From positions 1 to 43,453 of IMG/VR virus record IMGVR_UViG_3300009419_000001: a DNA stretch of 43,453 bases; one strand, written 5' to 3'. Numbering within the stretch: the stretch's first letter is position 1; each line of letters starts with the position of its first letter. Made by a program: the position numbers and the translations under genes. Below, piece after piece: positions 32,940 through 39,628 of the stretch. The notes under the pieces are model-generated. The model did no database searches. It was not told where the DNA came from and saw only the letters and a list, made by a program, of their open reading frames with translations. The stretch comes from a virus.

Positions 32940-32998
32940 TCACTGGAACACGAAACAATGAAGCCCAGTGAATCCAATTAACCAAGTGAGACAAAACC

Positions 32999-33478
32999 AT
33001 GAGCAACTTATCAAGCTACAATTTCAACGCCGAAGAAATCGAACCATCATCATCTTTTGACCCAATCCCTGCGGGTTGGTATAAGGCTATTATCAGCAAT
33101 AGCGAGATGAAGCCTACCCGTGACGGCTACGGTGAGTACCTTTCTTTAACTTTACAAATTATTGAAGGTCAATACGAAAACCGCCTTGTATTTGCCCGTC
33201 TTAACTTAAAAAACGCAAATGACAAAGCTGTTGATATTGCGCGTAAAGACCTTGCCGCTATCTGCCGCGCCGTAGGTGTTATGTCGCCAAAATCTAGCGA
33301 AGAACTCCACGATAAGCCCTTAATGATTAAAGTCAAGATTCGCCCTGCCAGTGGTGAGTATGACGCTAGTAATGATGTTGGCGGATATAAAGCCGATGAA
33401 GGCACAGACTTCACACCGCCACCACCGCCAAAGGTTGCTACCCCTGCCGCCCCTGCCAAAAAACCTTGGCAAAAATAA
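32999..33478 (+). CDS. DUF669 protein (putative ssDNA-binding)
   Basis: A 159-aa protein of the DUF669 family: FDPIPAGWYKAIISNSEMKP, then GEYLSLTLQIIEGQYENRLV and DIARKDLAAICRAVGVMSPK. The Pro/Ala-rich tail (TPPPPPKVATPAAPAKK) resembles the flexible acidic or proline tails of ssDNA-binding proteins. It precedes the Sak4-like recombinase, as in many phages, and is probably its ssDNA partner. It is the first gene after the rightward promoter. Confidence 0.82.
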   Translation: MSNLSSYNFNAEEIEPSSSFDPIPAGWYKAIISNSEMKPTRDGYGEYLSLTLQIIEGQYENRLVFARLNLKNANDKAVDIARKDLAAICRAVGVMSPKSSEELHDKPLMIKVKIRPASGEYDASNDVGGYKADEGTDFTPPPPPKVATPAAPAKKPWQK

Positions 33479-33487
33479 CAACACGTT

Positions 33488-33512
33488 AGCCGCCCACTGT
33501 GGCGGCTTTTTT
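33488..33512 (+). terminator. Intra-operon Rho-independent terminator
   Basis: AGCCGCC-CACTGT-GGCGGCT followed by T residues, between the DUF669 and recombinase genes. It probably lowers expression of the downstream genes relative to DUF669. Confidence 0.85.
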
Positions 33513-33531
33513 AATTTATGGAGTAGTGATT

Positions 33532-34272
33532 ATGTCATTTTTAAATAGCGTTAAACGCAATAAAGCAAAAACCGAACGTGTGATTGTTTATGGCGAATCA
33601 GGGTTAGGCAAGACTACATTCGCCACGTCTGCACCTAATCCAATCGTTATTCAAACCGAAGACGGCTTAGGTGAGATTGATGTACCATGCTTCCCCCTTG
33701 CCGAGTCTTATCTTGACGTGATGAAAGCATTAGACAGTTTGGCCAATGAAGAACACGATTTTAAAACCGTAGTGATTGACAGCCTAGACTGGCTAGAAAC
33801 GCTTATATGGAAACAGGTTTGCAGTGATAACAAAGTGCCAACCATTGAAAAAATCGGCTATGGTCGAGGCTATAACGAGGCGTTAGTGTTTTGGTCGTAT
33901 TTCTTTGACGAGCTAAACAAGTGCCGTGACAAAGGTATGCTTGTGATTATGACGGCTCATTCACAGGTCAACAAAGTAGAAGACCCCGAATATCTCACAT
34001 TCGACACGCACGACCTAAAACTACATAAAAAAGCTGCTGCTTTATGCCGTGAGTTCGCCGATGTTATTGGTTATGCAAGTCTGAAAAAGATTATCAAAAT
34101 CACCGAAGGCAAAGGCTTTAATGAAGACCGTAACCGCGCAATTAGCACAGGCGAGCGCATTTTAAACCTTAGCTCTAACCCTGCCTACGTTGCAAAGAAT
34201 CGCTACGATATGCCGCCAACAATGCCGTTATTGTGGTCGGAGTTTGCAAAGCATTTGCCAAGCCAAAAATAA
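33532..34272 (+). CDS. Sak4-like RecA-fold ATPase (ssDNA recombinase)
   Basis: A 246-aa ATPase. Walker A is GESGLGKTT (21-29). Walker B lies in TVVIDSLDWLE, with a later MLVIMTAHSQVNK strand, the pattern of phage Sak4/AAA_24 proteins. It promotes single-strand annealing with the SSB-like DUF669 protein encoded upstream. The start ATG 33532 has GGAG 8 nt upstream; the upstream in-frame extension runs through the terminator and is not used. Confidence 0.82.
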   Translation: MSFLNSVKRNKAKTERVIVYGESGLGKTTFATSAPNPIVIQTEDGLGEIDVPCFPLAESYLDVMKALDSLANEEHDFKTVVIDSLDWLETLIWKQVCSDNKVPTIEKIGYGRGYNEALVFWSYFFDELNKCRDKGMLVIMTAHSQVNKVEDPEYLTFDTHDLKLHKKAAALCREFADVIGYASLKKIIKITEGKGFNEDRNRAISTGERILNLSSNPAYVAKNRYDMPPTMPLLWSEFAKHLPSQK

Positions 34273-34285
34273 ACCACTCCCTAAA

Positions 34286-34307
34286 GCGTGAGCATAGCGT
34301 CTCACGC
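34286..34307 (+). other. Intercistronic RNA hairpin
   Basis: GCGTGAG (34286-34292) and CTCACGC (34301-34307) form a 7-bp stem with an 8-nt loop ahead of the helicase gene. No U-tract follows. It is comparable to the hairpin at 25826-25844. Confidence 0.45.
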
Positions 34308-34323
34308 AACCGAGAAGCCAAAC

Positions 34324-35901
34324 ATGATTACATTAAGAGATTATCAGCATGACGCGGTACAAAGTGCTTACGCCTACTGGCAAAATGGCACAAGCTGCAT
34401 TATTGAAGCACCATGCGGAGCAGGTAAAAGTTTAATCATTGGCAGAATATGCCATGACTCAATAACGCATGACGTGCGCGTTTTGGTTGTCACGCATCGC
34501 AAAAAACTATTAGAGCAAAACGAGGCGGAGTTAAAAAACCTGTTACCCGATGCTGATACGGGATTTTATAGTGCAGGGTTAAACCAAAAAACACAGGACG
34601 CGCAAATAGTTTTTGCAGGCATTCAAAGCATTGCCAACGCCACAATTCAGTACTATGAAATACTTATCATTGATGAATGTCACCTTGTTGCACCGAGCGA
34701 GGCAGGACAGTATCACCAACTCATTAACAACCTAAAAAACGTTAATCCTAATCTAAAAATTTTAGGCTTAACCGCCACCCCATACCGCTTAGATAGTGGT
34801 TACTTGACGCAATGGGACACGCCTATTTTTGAGCGTGTCGTTTATAAAATTGATGTTAAGTTACTTATTAAACGCGGCTATCTATGCCCTGTTGTGTCCA
34901 ACAGTGGCGGAGTTAAAGTTGATGTCAGCAAGGTCAAACACAAAGGCGGTGAGTTTTTAGATAGTGCGCTTGAATCGTTATACATGAGTAAAACGACAGA
35001 GATTGTCGCTGATATTGTAAAACATGGTGCTAACCGCAAAGCATGGTTAATTTTTTGCGTATCAATCGAACACGCCGAACAGGTTACAGCCGAGTTAATT
35101 AGACACGGTATCAATGCGGCTTGCTATCACTCGCAAAGCGATAATGAATATATTTTAGATGACTTCACACATGGCCATTTAAAATGCCTTGTTAATGTAA
35201 ACATACTCACGACAGGCTCTAATTTCCCCATTGCTGATATGTGTGTTTTGATTCGCGCTACCGAGTCAACTGCGCTTTATGTGCAGATTGTTGGACGTGT
35301 CATGCGGCTATATCCTAACAAAAAGAATGCCCTGTTATTAGACTATGGCGGTAATGTGTTAAGACACGGCTGCATTGATGATGTGACAGTCAAGGCCAAG
35401 GGCGAAGGCACAGGCGAAGCACCCTCTAAAGAATGCCCGTCATGCGATACAATCCTACACGCTGCCGCCCGTGAGTGTCCCGAATGTGGTTTTGTTTTTG
35501 AGCGTGAGCCTGATAAAAAACTAGACTTAAACGCTTATGATGGTGCGGTATTATCAGACCAACGTAAGGTACAGCGTGTAGATGTTGACCGCGTGAGTTT
35601 TAAGATACACAAGAAAAAAGGCAAGCCTGACAGTATCAAAGTGACTTATCATTGTGGTTTAGCTGAGTATTACGAATGGCTAACTCCGCTTCATAGCGAG
35701 ATTGGGTTAAAAAAGACTAAAGTGTTTTTTAATAAATTAAGCCGCGTAAATTGGAATCGCGCAGAATTAACAGGCGAAAGAATAATGAGTTATTTTTTTA
35801 GTGATTATTCTGCTTCACATTATCAGTATAACATTGAAGCTATCGACATTCTACCGTCAAAATATACCGAAGTTAAAAAACGGTACTGGAGCAAAGTATG
35901 A
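34324..35901 (+). CDS. SF2 DEAD/DEAH-box helicase with zinc ribbon
   Basis: A 525-aa SF2 helicase. Motifs in order: Q-type RDYQHDAVQSA, Walker A PCGAGKS (30-36), motif Ia VVTHRKKLLEQ, DEAH-box variant IIDECH, motif III LTATPYR, and motif VI QIVGRVMR. A CPSCD...CPECGF zinc ribbon follows, then an extra C-terminal domain of about 130 residues. It resembles the phage Res/UvsW-like helicases of recombination. It overlaps the next gene by 4 nt (ATGA). Confidence 0.88.
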   Translation: MITLRDYQHDAVQSAYAYWQNGTSCIIEAPCGAGKSLIIGRICHDSITHDVRVLVVTHRKKLLEQNEAELKNLLPDADTGFYSAGLNQKTQDAQIVFAGIQSIANATIQYYEILIIDECHLVAPSEAGQYHQLINNLKNVNPNLKILGLTATPYRLDSGYLTQWDTPIFERVVYKIDVKLLIKRGYLCPVVSNSGGVKVDVSKVKHKGGEFLDSALESLYMSKTTEIVADIVKHGANRKAWLIFCVSIEHAEQVTAELIRHGINAACYHSQSDNEYILDDFTHGHLKCLVNVNILTTGSNFPIADMCVLIRATESTALYVQIVGRVMRLYPNKKNALLLDYGGNVLRHGCIDDVTVKAKGEGTGEAPSKECPSCDTILHAAARECPECGFVFEREPDKKLDLNAYDGAVLSDQRKVQRVDVDRVSFKIHKKKGKPDSIKVTYHCGLAEYYEWLTPLHSEIGLKKTKVFFNKLSRVNWNRAELTGERIMSYFFSDYSASHYQYNIEAIDILPSKYTEVKKRYWSKV

Positions 35902-36089
35902 ACCATAAAGCAGAATATGACGCTTTAAAAATAAAGCTGATTGAGATTAAAGAAGCATTGAAACATCGGTGCGTAGAGTGTTCAAACTTTAACGCAAAAA
36001 AGAATGAATGTTTTAAGCATGGCTTTGTCCCTGCTGATTTTGTTTATTCAAGAAATGATTGCGAATACTGGGATTATCTGCCGTTTTGA
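35898..36089 (+). CDS. Small Cys-rich protein, probably zinc-binding
   Basis: A 63-aa product. After an N-terminal helix it has CVECSNFNAKKNECFKHG and a further Cys in NDCEYWDYLPF. The CxxC...C...C spacing suggests one zinc site. It is similar to small phage proteins encoded with helicases, but no function is known. It is translationally coupled to the helicase. Confidence 0.65.
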   Translation: MNHKAEYDALKIKLIEIKEALKHRCVECSNFNAKKNECFKHGFVPADFVYSRNDCEYWDYLPF

Positions 36090-36097
36090 TGTAATAA

Positions 36098-36119
36098 AAA
36101 GCCCCTCTTATGGGGCTTT
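36098..36119. terminator. Bidirectional Rho-independent terminator
   Basis: AAAGCCCC-TCTTAT-GGGGCTTT, with A residues before and T residues after. It ends the plus-strand helicase unit. Confidence 0.85.
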
Positions 36120-36176
36120 ACTTTTTGCCATAACTCGGCAATAATCACCTCGCTATGTGTGTTTTGATTTACAAAG

Positions 36177-36202
36177 AACCCTGCCTAAAAACAGGGTTTT
36201 TT
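36177..36202 (+). terminator. Second Rho-independent terminator
   Basis: AACCCTG and CAGGGTT arms around an A-rich loop, followed by TTTTTT. It is tandem with the previous terminator between convergent units. The 36120-36176 stretch between them holds nothing recognisable. Confidence 0.8.
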
Positions 36203-36210
36203 GTTGCCTG

Positions 36211-36282
36211 TTATTTAAGTCCACGAGCAAAGTAAAATGCAAAAGCAAAACTAAAAATAATGATGCTGATTATGGTTGTCAT
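36211..36282 (-). CDS. Tiny membrane peptide (23 aa)
   Basis: A 24-codon frame starting 1 nt after the methyltransferase stop (TAACATG). The product is one hydrophobic helix (IISIIIFSFAFAFYFA) with a basic end. It is too short for any family call; tight coupling is the only support. Confidence 0.4.
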   Translation of the reverse strand: MTTIISIIIFSFAFAFYFARGLK

Positions 36283-36283
36283 G

Positions 36284-36910
36284 TTATAACTCCATTGCAA
36301 TCTGTTTAGTGGCCATATCAAATCTAGCTTTGGCAGCCTCAAAATAGTCTTTGTCCAACTCGCAGCCCACAAAATCAACACCGAAATAGTGGGCGGCTAT
36401 GACACTTGAGCCACTGCCTAAATGCGTGTCTAAAATGCGCTGTCCTTTTTTGGCATAGTTTGTTAAAAGCCATTCGTATAATGCAACTGGCTTTTGAGTC
36501 GGGTGTATTTTATTTGTATATATTTCCACTCCTGTTTGCGCCCTTATTTTAATAATAGAGATTGTGTTTTTTAATGAATTAAAAGCTAGCTCGGCTTTTG
36601 AAAAATCAACAGCACCAGTTATGTCTTTATCCCACACAATCCAGCCATTGTGTGGGGGTAACCATTCAAAATTATTAGCACCCCATACAATTTGATTTTT
36701 TGATTTCTTTTTAAGTAACTCCCAGTATTCTTTGTTTGGCGGAGCGTTGTCCCACGATTTTTTGGCGTGTTTCAATATTTGGCCTTTTCTTCTGCCTTGG
36801 TTCATGTTTATTTTAATCCCATAAGGCGGGTCAACAATCGCAAGGTCAAAATACTTATCAGGCACAGTTGCCATATACTCCATACAATCACAGTTAAGCA
36901 GTTTAATCAT
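36284..36910 (-). CDS. DNA adenine/cytosine-N4 methyltransferase
   Basis: A 208-aa amino-methyltransferase with catalytic DPPY at residues 27-30, HPTQKP at 136-141 and the AdoMet-binding motif DTHLGSGSS at 161-169. The motif order (catalytic first, AdoMet site last) is that of beta-class enzymes. No restriction endonuclease is adjacent, so it is an orphan enzyme, probably protecting phage DNA from host restriction. The recognition sequence cannot be read from the sequence. It overlaps the Cro-like gene by 4 nt. Confidence 0.88.
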   Translation of the reverse strand: MIKLLNCDCMEYMATVPDKYFDLAIVDPPYGIKINMNQGRRKGQILKHAKKSWDNAPPNKEYWELLKKKSKNQIVWGANNFEWLPPHNGWIVWDKDITGAVDFSKAELAFNSLKNTISIIKIRAQTGVEIYTNKIHPTQKPVALYEWLLTNYAKKGQRILDTHLGSGSSVIAAHYFGVDFVGCELDKDYFEAAKARFDMATKQIAMEL

Positions 36911-37092
36911 TTCAAATCCACCACTTTAATACTAAGACCGTTTTGGTTAGCCATTTCGACAAAACGCACCAACTTCCAAGCAGGCACTTTGTTTGCTTTA
37001 AACCAACGATAAACAGCTTGATAGTCCTCATTCATTAAGTCGGCTACCACGCGGCAACCGCCCAATTGTTCAATTACTTCGCTTGTTGTCAT
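36907..37092 (-). CDS. Cro-like DNA-binding regulator
   Basis: A 61-aa protein with the pattern of small Cro/CII-type regulators: EVIEQLGGCRVVADLMNEDY, then QAVYRWFKANKVPAWKLVRF forming the helix-turn-helix. ATG 37092 has GGAG 10 nt upstream. It likely binds the TTGTCTAT direct repeats in the divergent gap 37093-37234 and controls its own operon (with the methyltransferase) and the plus-strand genes. Confidence 0.75.
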   Translation of the reverse strand: MTTSEVIEQLGGCRVVADLMNEDYQAVYRWFKANKVPAWKLVRFVEMANQNGLSIKVVDLK

Positions 37093-37120
37093 GTTTTCAT
37101 ACTCCAGTTAAGACAAGGCT

Positions 37121-37149
37121 ACTTTATCGCCTTTTATATTACTTGTCTA
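37121..37149 (-). promoter_or_regulatory. Promoter for the Cro-like gene
   Basis: On the minus strand TAGACA (37149-37144), a 17-bp spacer and TAAAGT (37126-37121). The -35 overlaps the first TTGTCTAT repeat. Confidence 0.5.
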
Positions 37150-37172
37150 TCATTTATTTATCATTTGTCTAT
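37143..37172. promoter_or_regulatory. Operator-like direct repeats TTGTCTAT
   Basis: TTGTCTAT occurs at 37143-37150 and 37165-37172, spaced 22 bp (two helical turns), each near an ATCATTT. This places the sites on one face of the helix, over the -35 regions of both divergent promoters. Confidence 0.5.
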
Positions 37173-37199
37173 TGTTTTTAGTTTTGAGTGTGATAAGAT
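37172..37199 (+). promoter_or_regulatory. Candidate promoter for the 37.2-38.0 kb genes
   Basis: TTGTTT (37172-37177), a 16-bp spacer and TAAGAT (37194-37199) precede the first gene by about 35 nt. A moderate match. Confidence 0.4.
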
Positions 37200-37234
37200 A
37201 GGCTCATCAAAACACAACATAGCGAGATAAAAAA

Positions 37235-37408
37235 ATGAGCTACAAAACTTATAAAGTGACTTTATCTTATGGTCGTAAAAGCCCTGCTTTTGAATCATCA
37301 CACCAAGCCGCCGATGCTGTAACGGCTGTACGTTTGTCTAAGCACTTGGCTATCAATTGCGGTTTTAATTGCGATATTAAAAAAGTCACTGTAAAAGAGG
37401 TGGCGTAA
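37235..37408 (+). CDS. Small protein, unknown function
   Basis: A 57-aa product starting at ATG 37235 after the recurring AGCGAGATAA leader; its stop directly abuts the next ATG (37409). It alternates strands and helices (SYKTYKVTLSYGRKSPAFES, then QAADAVTAVRLSKHLAI), ending KKVTVKEVA. It looks like a compact alpha/beta early phage protein. No family is recognised. Confidence 0.6.
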   Translation: MSYKTYKVTLSYGRKSPAFESSHQAADAVTAVRLSKHLAINCGFNCDIKKVTVKEVA

Positions 37409-37648
37409 ATGCACCAATTCAACTTCATGCACGGTTGGACTGACGCACAAGCAGAAGCCACACGCAAGGTTTTTGCGTATCGCATTCGCAAGATGCGCGA
37501 AAACTATCCCGAACTGTTGACCTTAGCAGAACGTGAAGCGGAAAATGAAAAAAAACGCGAACAGGCAATAAAAGATTTTGAGAAGTGGCAAGCAAGCCAC
37601 AAAACAACCAATGTTGATGCGAGTCAACACATTAACTATAACGAGTGA
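37409..37648 (+). CDS. Small charged helical protein, unknown function
   Basis: A 79-aa hydrophilic protein, mostly one long charged helix (TLAEREAENEKKREQAIKDF, about residues 35-55). The start abuts the previous stop. The last 20 residues are Asn/Thr-rich. No motif is recognised. It lies in the early four-gene unit under the Cro-controlled region. Confidence 0.6.
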   Translation: MHQFNFMHGWTDAQAEATRKVFAYRIRKMRENYPELLTLAEREAENEKKREQAIKDFEKWQASHKTTNVDASQHINYNE

Positions 37649-37655
37649 GAGCGAG

Positions 37656-37823
37656 ATGGAACTGTTTATTTTGTCGGGTATTTTGGTTATTTCGTTTGGT
37701 GTCGCTATTGAGCGCACCAAGTTTAAGGCGATGTTGTTGGCGCGTGATGCAAAAATAATTGAATTGTTTGCTGAAAATAATGCAGCAGAAAACGCTGCAC
37801 AGGAGTTAATAAATGAGCGATAA
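37656..37823 (+). CDS. Small membrane-anchored protein
   Basis: A 55-aa protein with an N-terminal membrane helix (LFILSGILVISFGVAIE) followed by a basic, then acidic, helical tail. ATG 37656 is preceded by GAGAGCGAG. It overlaps the start of the following lipoprotein gene by 11 nt. The arrangement of a membrane protein overlapping a lipoprotein gene resembles Rz/Rz1 spanin pairs, but the tail is shorter than usual. Confidence 0.55.
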   Translation: MELFILSGILVISFGVAIERTKFKAMLLARDAKIIELFAENNAAENAAQELINER

Positions 37824-37953
37824 CCAAAAGGCGTTTTGCCTGTTTGCTGTGTTTATGATTTTTATGGGCTGCGCAGGTCAAGGCGATTATGAGTACGCCA
37901 AAAGCCAAGAAGCAAAACGCATCAAAACAGATGATGTAATGATGTGTAAATAA
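37813..37953 (+). CDS. Small lipoprotein (possible o-spanin or exclusion protein)
   Basis: A 46-codon gene overlapping the previous one. The N-terminus is a signal (KAFCLFAVFMIFMGC) with a lipobox-like FMGC at residues 17-20, so the mature lipoprotein would be about 27 residues of charged sequence. Small overlapped lipoproteins in phages serve as outer-membrane spanins or superinfection exclusion factors. Here it is away from the endolysin, so neither role is established. Confidence 0.55.
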   Translation: MSDNQKAFCLFAVFMIFMGCAGQGDYEYAKSQEAKRIKTDDVMMCK

Positions 37954-37966
37954 AAAATCACGACTC

Positions 37967-38000
37967 AAAAACACGTTATGTCTAGCTAATGCGTGTTTTT
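37967..38000. terminator. Bidirectional terminator at the left edge of the cassette array
   Basis: AAAAACACG (37967-37975) and CGTGTTTTT (37992-38000) form a 9-bp stem with flanking A and T runs. It separates the early unit from the cassette array, which begins 17 bp later, so array expression needs its own promoter or readthrough. Confidence 0.85.
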
Positions 38001-38016
38001 GTTTGCAGTACCAGTG

Positions 38017-38133
38017 CTAGAACCTGATGACTGTAGCCGCGTGATGCTGTGGCAGATACTTATTGCCGAGTGACTGACGTAAACAGTCAAACATAATAAA
38101 CTAGGTTAGTGTCGGCTTGAATGAGAGTTAGAT
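38017..38133 (+). repeat. attC 1 (degenerate left arm, intact right arm)
   Basis: The right arm GTGTCGGCTTGAATGAGAG ends in GTTAGAT (38127-38133) and is almost identical to the right arm of attC 14. The left side (CTAGAAC at 38017-38023, then TGTAGCCGC) only resembles a normal left arm. It marks the left edge of the array. Confidence 0.6.
38070..38097 (+). promoter_or_regulatory. Weak candidate array promoter in the attC 1 loop
   Basis: GTGACT (38070-38075), a 16-bp spacer and CATAAT (38092-38097), with the inverted repeat TGACTG/CAGTCA (38071-38076 and 38084-38089) between them. It lies between the terminator and the first cassette gene. The match is modest. Confidence 0.3.
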
Positions 38134-38163
38134 GTGTTTTTATTTTGGCGATGGAGTTTAGCA

Positions 38164-38310
38164 ATGAGCAGCATAATTAAACATGAGCATAGTTTTATTG
38201 ATAAATGGAACTGGAAAATGGATTACTGTTTAAAAAACAGATGGCCACCAAGCAATTCTTATTTTTGGGCAAAAGCAGAAGATGCTTATTTTAAACAAAT
38301 AAACATCTAA
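38164..38310 (+). CDS. Cassette 1 product (48 aa), unknown
   Basis: Starts ATG 38164 with GGAG about 8 nt upstream; the stop TAA lies within the ATCTAAC core of attC 2. The product is rich in Trp, Tyr and Phe (WNWKMDYCLKNRWPPSNSYF), soluble and without a known motif. High aromatic content in so small a protein suggests a binding or inhibitory peptide, but that is a guess. Confidence 0.6.
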   Translation: MSSIIKHEHSFIDKWNWKMDYCLKNRWPPSNSYFWAKAEDAYFKQINI

Positions 38311-38426
38311 CTAAGTGCGTAAGGCGCAAATACCCGCGCCTATTTATGCAGAAAACTGTAATCACAAACGTCAAAAGATAAGCCATTGTTGGCTGGGTAT
38401 TTGTCGCACTTGACGTAGAGTTAGAA
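38305..38426 (+). repeat. attC 2
   Basis: ATCTAAC (38305-38311) to GTTAGAA (38420-38426), 122 bp. AAGTGCG and CAAATACCC on the left pair with GGGTATTTG and CGCACTT on the right. The last base deviates from GTTRRRY. Confidence 0.85.
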
Positions 38427-38464
38427 GCGTGGCAGGTATTGCGATAAAGTGCAGGAGATGAAAG

Positions 38465-38662
38465 ATGAGCTTAGACAACAAAAGAATTACAATTGAGGGG
38501 AACGTTTTAAGAGCATTTGAAATTGTTGGTCTTTTTTCGTTGTGCTGGATAATTTATTTGCTTTGGGTTTACGCCCCGAATTGGACTTGGTTTATAACAG
38601 TACCAGCTATTGTTTTAATTTATTTTGGCGCGTTTGCAAGTAGAGACAGAAGCAAGCTCTAA
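38465..38662 (+). CDS. Cassette 2 product, small membrane protein
   Basis: A 65-aa protein with a short charged N-terminus and two membrane helices (AFEIVGLFSLCWIIYLLWVY and FITVPAIVLIYFGAFA) joined by a tight APNWTW turn, ending in a basic tail. The start has AGGAG upstream (38453-38457). Small two-helix membrane proteins are common among cassette products, and some act at the envelope. The function is unknown. Confidence 0.7.
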   Translation: MSLDNKRITIEGNVLRAFEIVGLFSLCWIIYLLWVYAPNWTWFITVPAIVLIYFGAFASRDRSKL

Positions 38663-38747
38663 CTACTGAGCTTAACACGCAAGCACTAACATTTTATGAC
38701 TTACGCTGACGGCTGAGTGCTTGTCGTTGTTGAAGCGTGAGTTAGAT
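38657..38747 (+). repeat. attC 3
   Basis: CTCTAAC (38657-38663) to GTTAGAT (38741-38747), 91 bp. GCTTAACACGCAAGCACT pairs with AGTGCTTGTCGTTGTTGAAGC. It differs from attC 11 at only a few loop positions. Confidence 0.9.
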
Positions 38748-38759
38748 GAGGATATAGCA

Positions 38760-39053
38760 ATGAGTGAAGAAAAAAAAGAAATTAGAGAAAAAATACTAAC
38801 TGTATTAGATTGGTGGAAACATAAACACTATTATGCTTTTACGGGTTGGGATAGTGTTAGTTCGCGTATGACTTATAACGAATTAGCGGCTTTAGATTTG
38901 TCTATAGCAACTTATGAGAACATTACAGAAATTTTATACAATCAATCAGATATAGAAAACTGGAGAATATATGCTCATAATGTAAAAATACCTAAAGTAT
39001 ATGAAGTTGATTTTTATACTTTATGTAACACTATTCCGCGTATGTTTCATTAA
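38760..39053 (+). CDS. Cassette 3 product (97 aa), unknown
   Basis: ATG 38760 follows GAGGA placed just after the attC 3 core. The protein is soluble, starting with a highly charged helix (SEEKKEIREKILTVLDWWKH), then aromatic-rich segments. The frame is also open upstream through attC 3 from a TTG (SLLKRELDEDIA), so a fusion to the attC-encoded peptide is possible. No motif is recognised. Confidence 0.65.
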   Translation: MSEEKKEIREKILTVLDWWKHKHYYAFTGWDSVSSRMTYNELAALDLSIATYENITEILYNQSDIENWRIYAHNVKIPKVYEVDFYTLCNTIPRMFH

Positions 39054-39055
39054 GC

Positions 39056-39179
39056 ATCTAACTACTGAGCTTAACGTGCGCCACCCCACACGTTTATAAG
39101 CCTGTGCTAATGAATCATTTTATTTTTTAATGCTTAGATAGTGGCTGGGGTGGTGTCACTGTTAAAGCGTGAGTTAGAT
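39056..39179 (+). repeat. attC 4
   Basis: ATCTAAC (39056-39062) to GTTAGAT (39173-39179), 124 bp. CTTAACGTGCGCCACCCCA pairs with TGGGGTGGTGTCACTGTTAA, leaving several extrahelical bases. Confidence 0.9.
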
Positions 39180-39191
39180 TGGGGGATTGCG

Positions 39192-39509
39192 ATGAAATTT
39201 ATAGTGCATGAGAGTATTTCTTCTATTCTTGAAGGAGAACAAGAAGAAGAATTGACTTACATTGACAGGCGAACTGTTGCAACATTAGATGAGGCTAAAA
39301 AATACCATTGGTTTGATAGCTGGCATAAAAAAGGAAAAAACCATAGAGAAGAAAACGGCATGATTGCCTGTGATATGATTCAAAAATCAACAGAAAGAGT
39401 TGTTGAAATATCAAGCCTTGACGAGTTATTACAGCTACAAGAAAGGCTTGGGCGATTAGAAATTGTAAACAGCTACTATTTGGAAATTCCCAAACAGATA
39501 GAAATCTAA
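39192..39509 (+). CDS. Cassette 4 product (105 aa), unknown
   Basis: ATG 39192 with GGGGG about 6 nt upstream. A soluble alpha/beta protein, opening KFIVHESISSILEGEQEEEL, with a C-terminal helix SLDELLQLQERLGRLEIVNS that ends in a beta strand. The frame is open back through attC 4 as well. The layout resembles small hypothetical cassette proteins; no motif is known. Confidence 0.65.
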   Translation: MKFIVHESISSILEGEQEEELTYIDRRTVATLDEAKKYHWFDSWHKKGKNHREENGMIACDMIQKSTERVVEISSLDELLQLQERLGRLEIVNSYYLEIPKQIEI

Positions 39510-39599
39510 CTACCCGCATAACGCGCAAGTACCCACAAAGATTATGGTTTTGCATGATAAGTGGCTGGGTACTTGTCGCTGTTGATGCAAGAGTTAGGT
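39504..39599 (+). repeat. attC 5
   Basis: ATCTAAC (39504-39510) to GTTAGGT (39593-39599), 96 bp. GCAAGTACCC pairs with GGGTACTTG, and CGCATAAC with the GTTGATGC side. Confidence 0.9.
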
Positions 39600-39628
39600 T
39601 GTATATTTTTAATAAGAGGATACTGACA

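Larger units (their letters stand above)
32902..32943. promoter_or_regulatory. Paired operator half-sites GTGATTGAC/GTCAATCAC
   Basis: A perfect 9-bp inverted repeat (32902-32910 and 32935-32943) with a 24-bp spacer. Each half covers the -35 element of one of the two divergent promoters in this gap. It is probably the target of the XRE repressor encoded next to it. Confidence 0.65.

Noticed and set aside
38721-38759. TTG start in attC 3 as the start of cassette 3 (and likewise in attC 4, 5 and 11)
   Set aside because: A proper ribosome site and ATG lie downstream of the attC in each case. The upstream open frame is noted as a finding but not used as the start.
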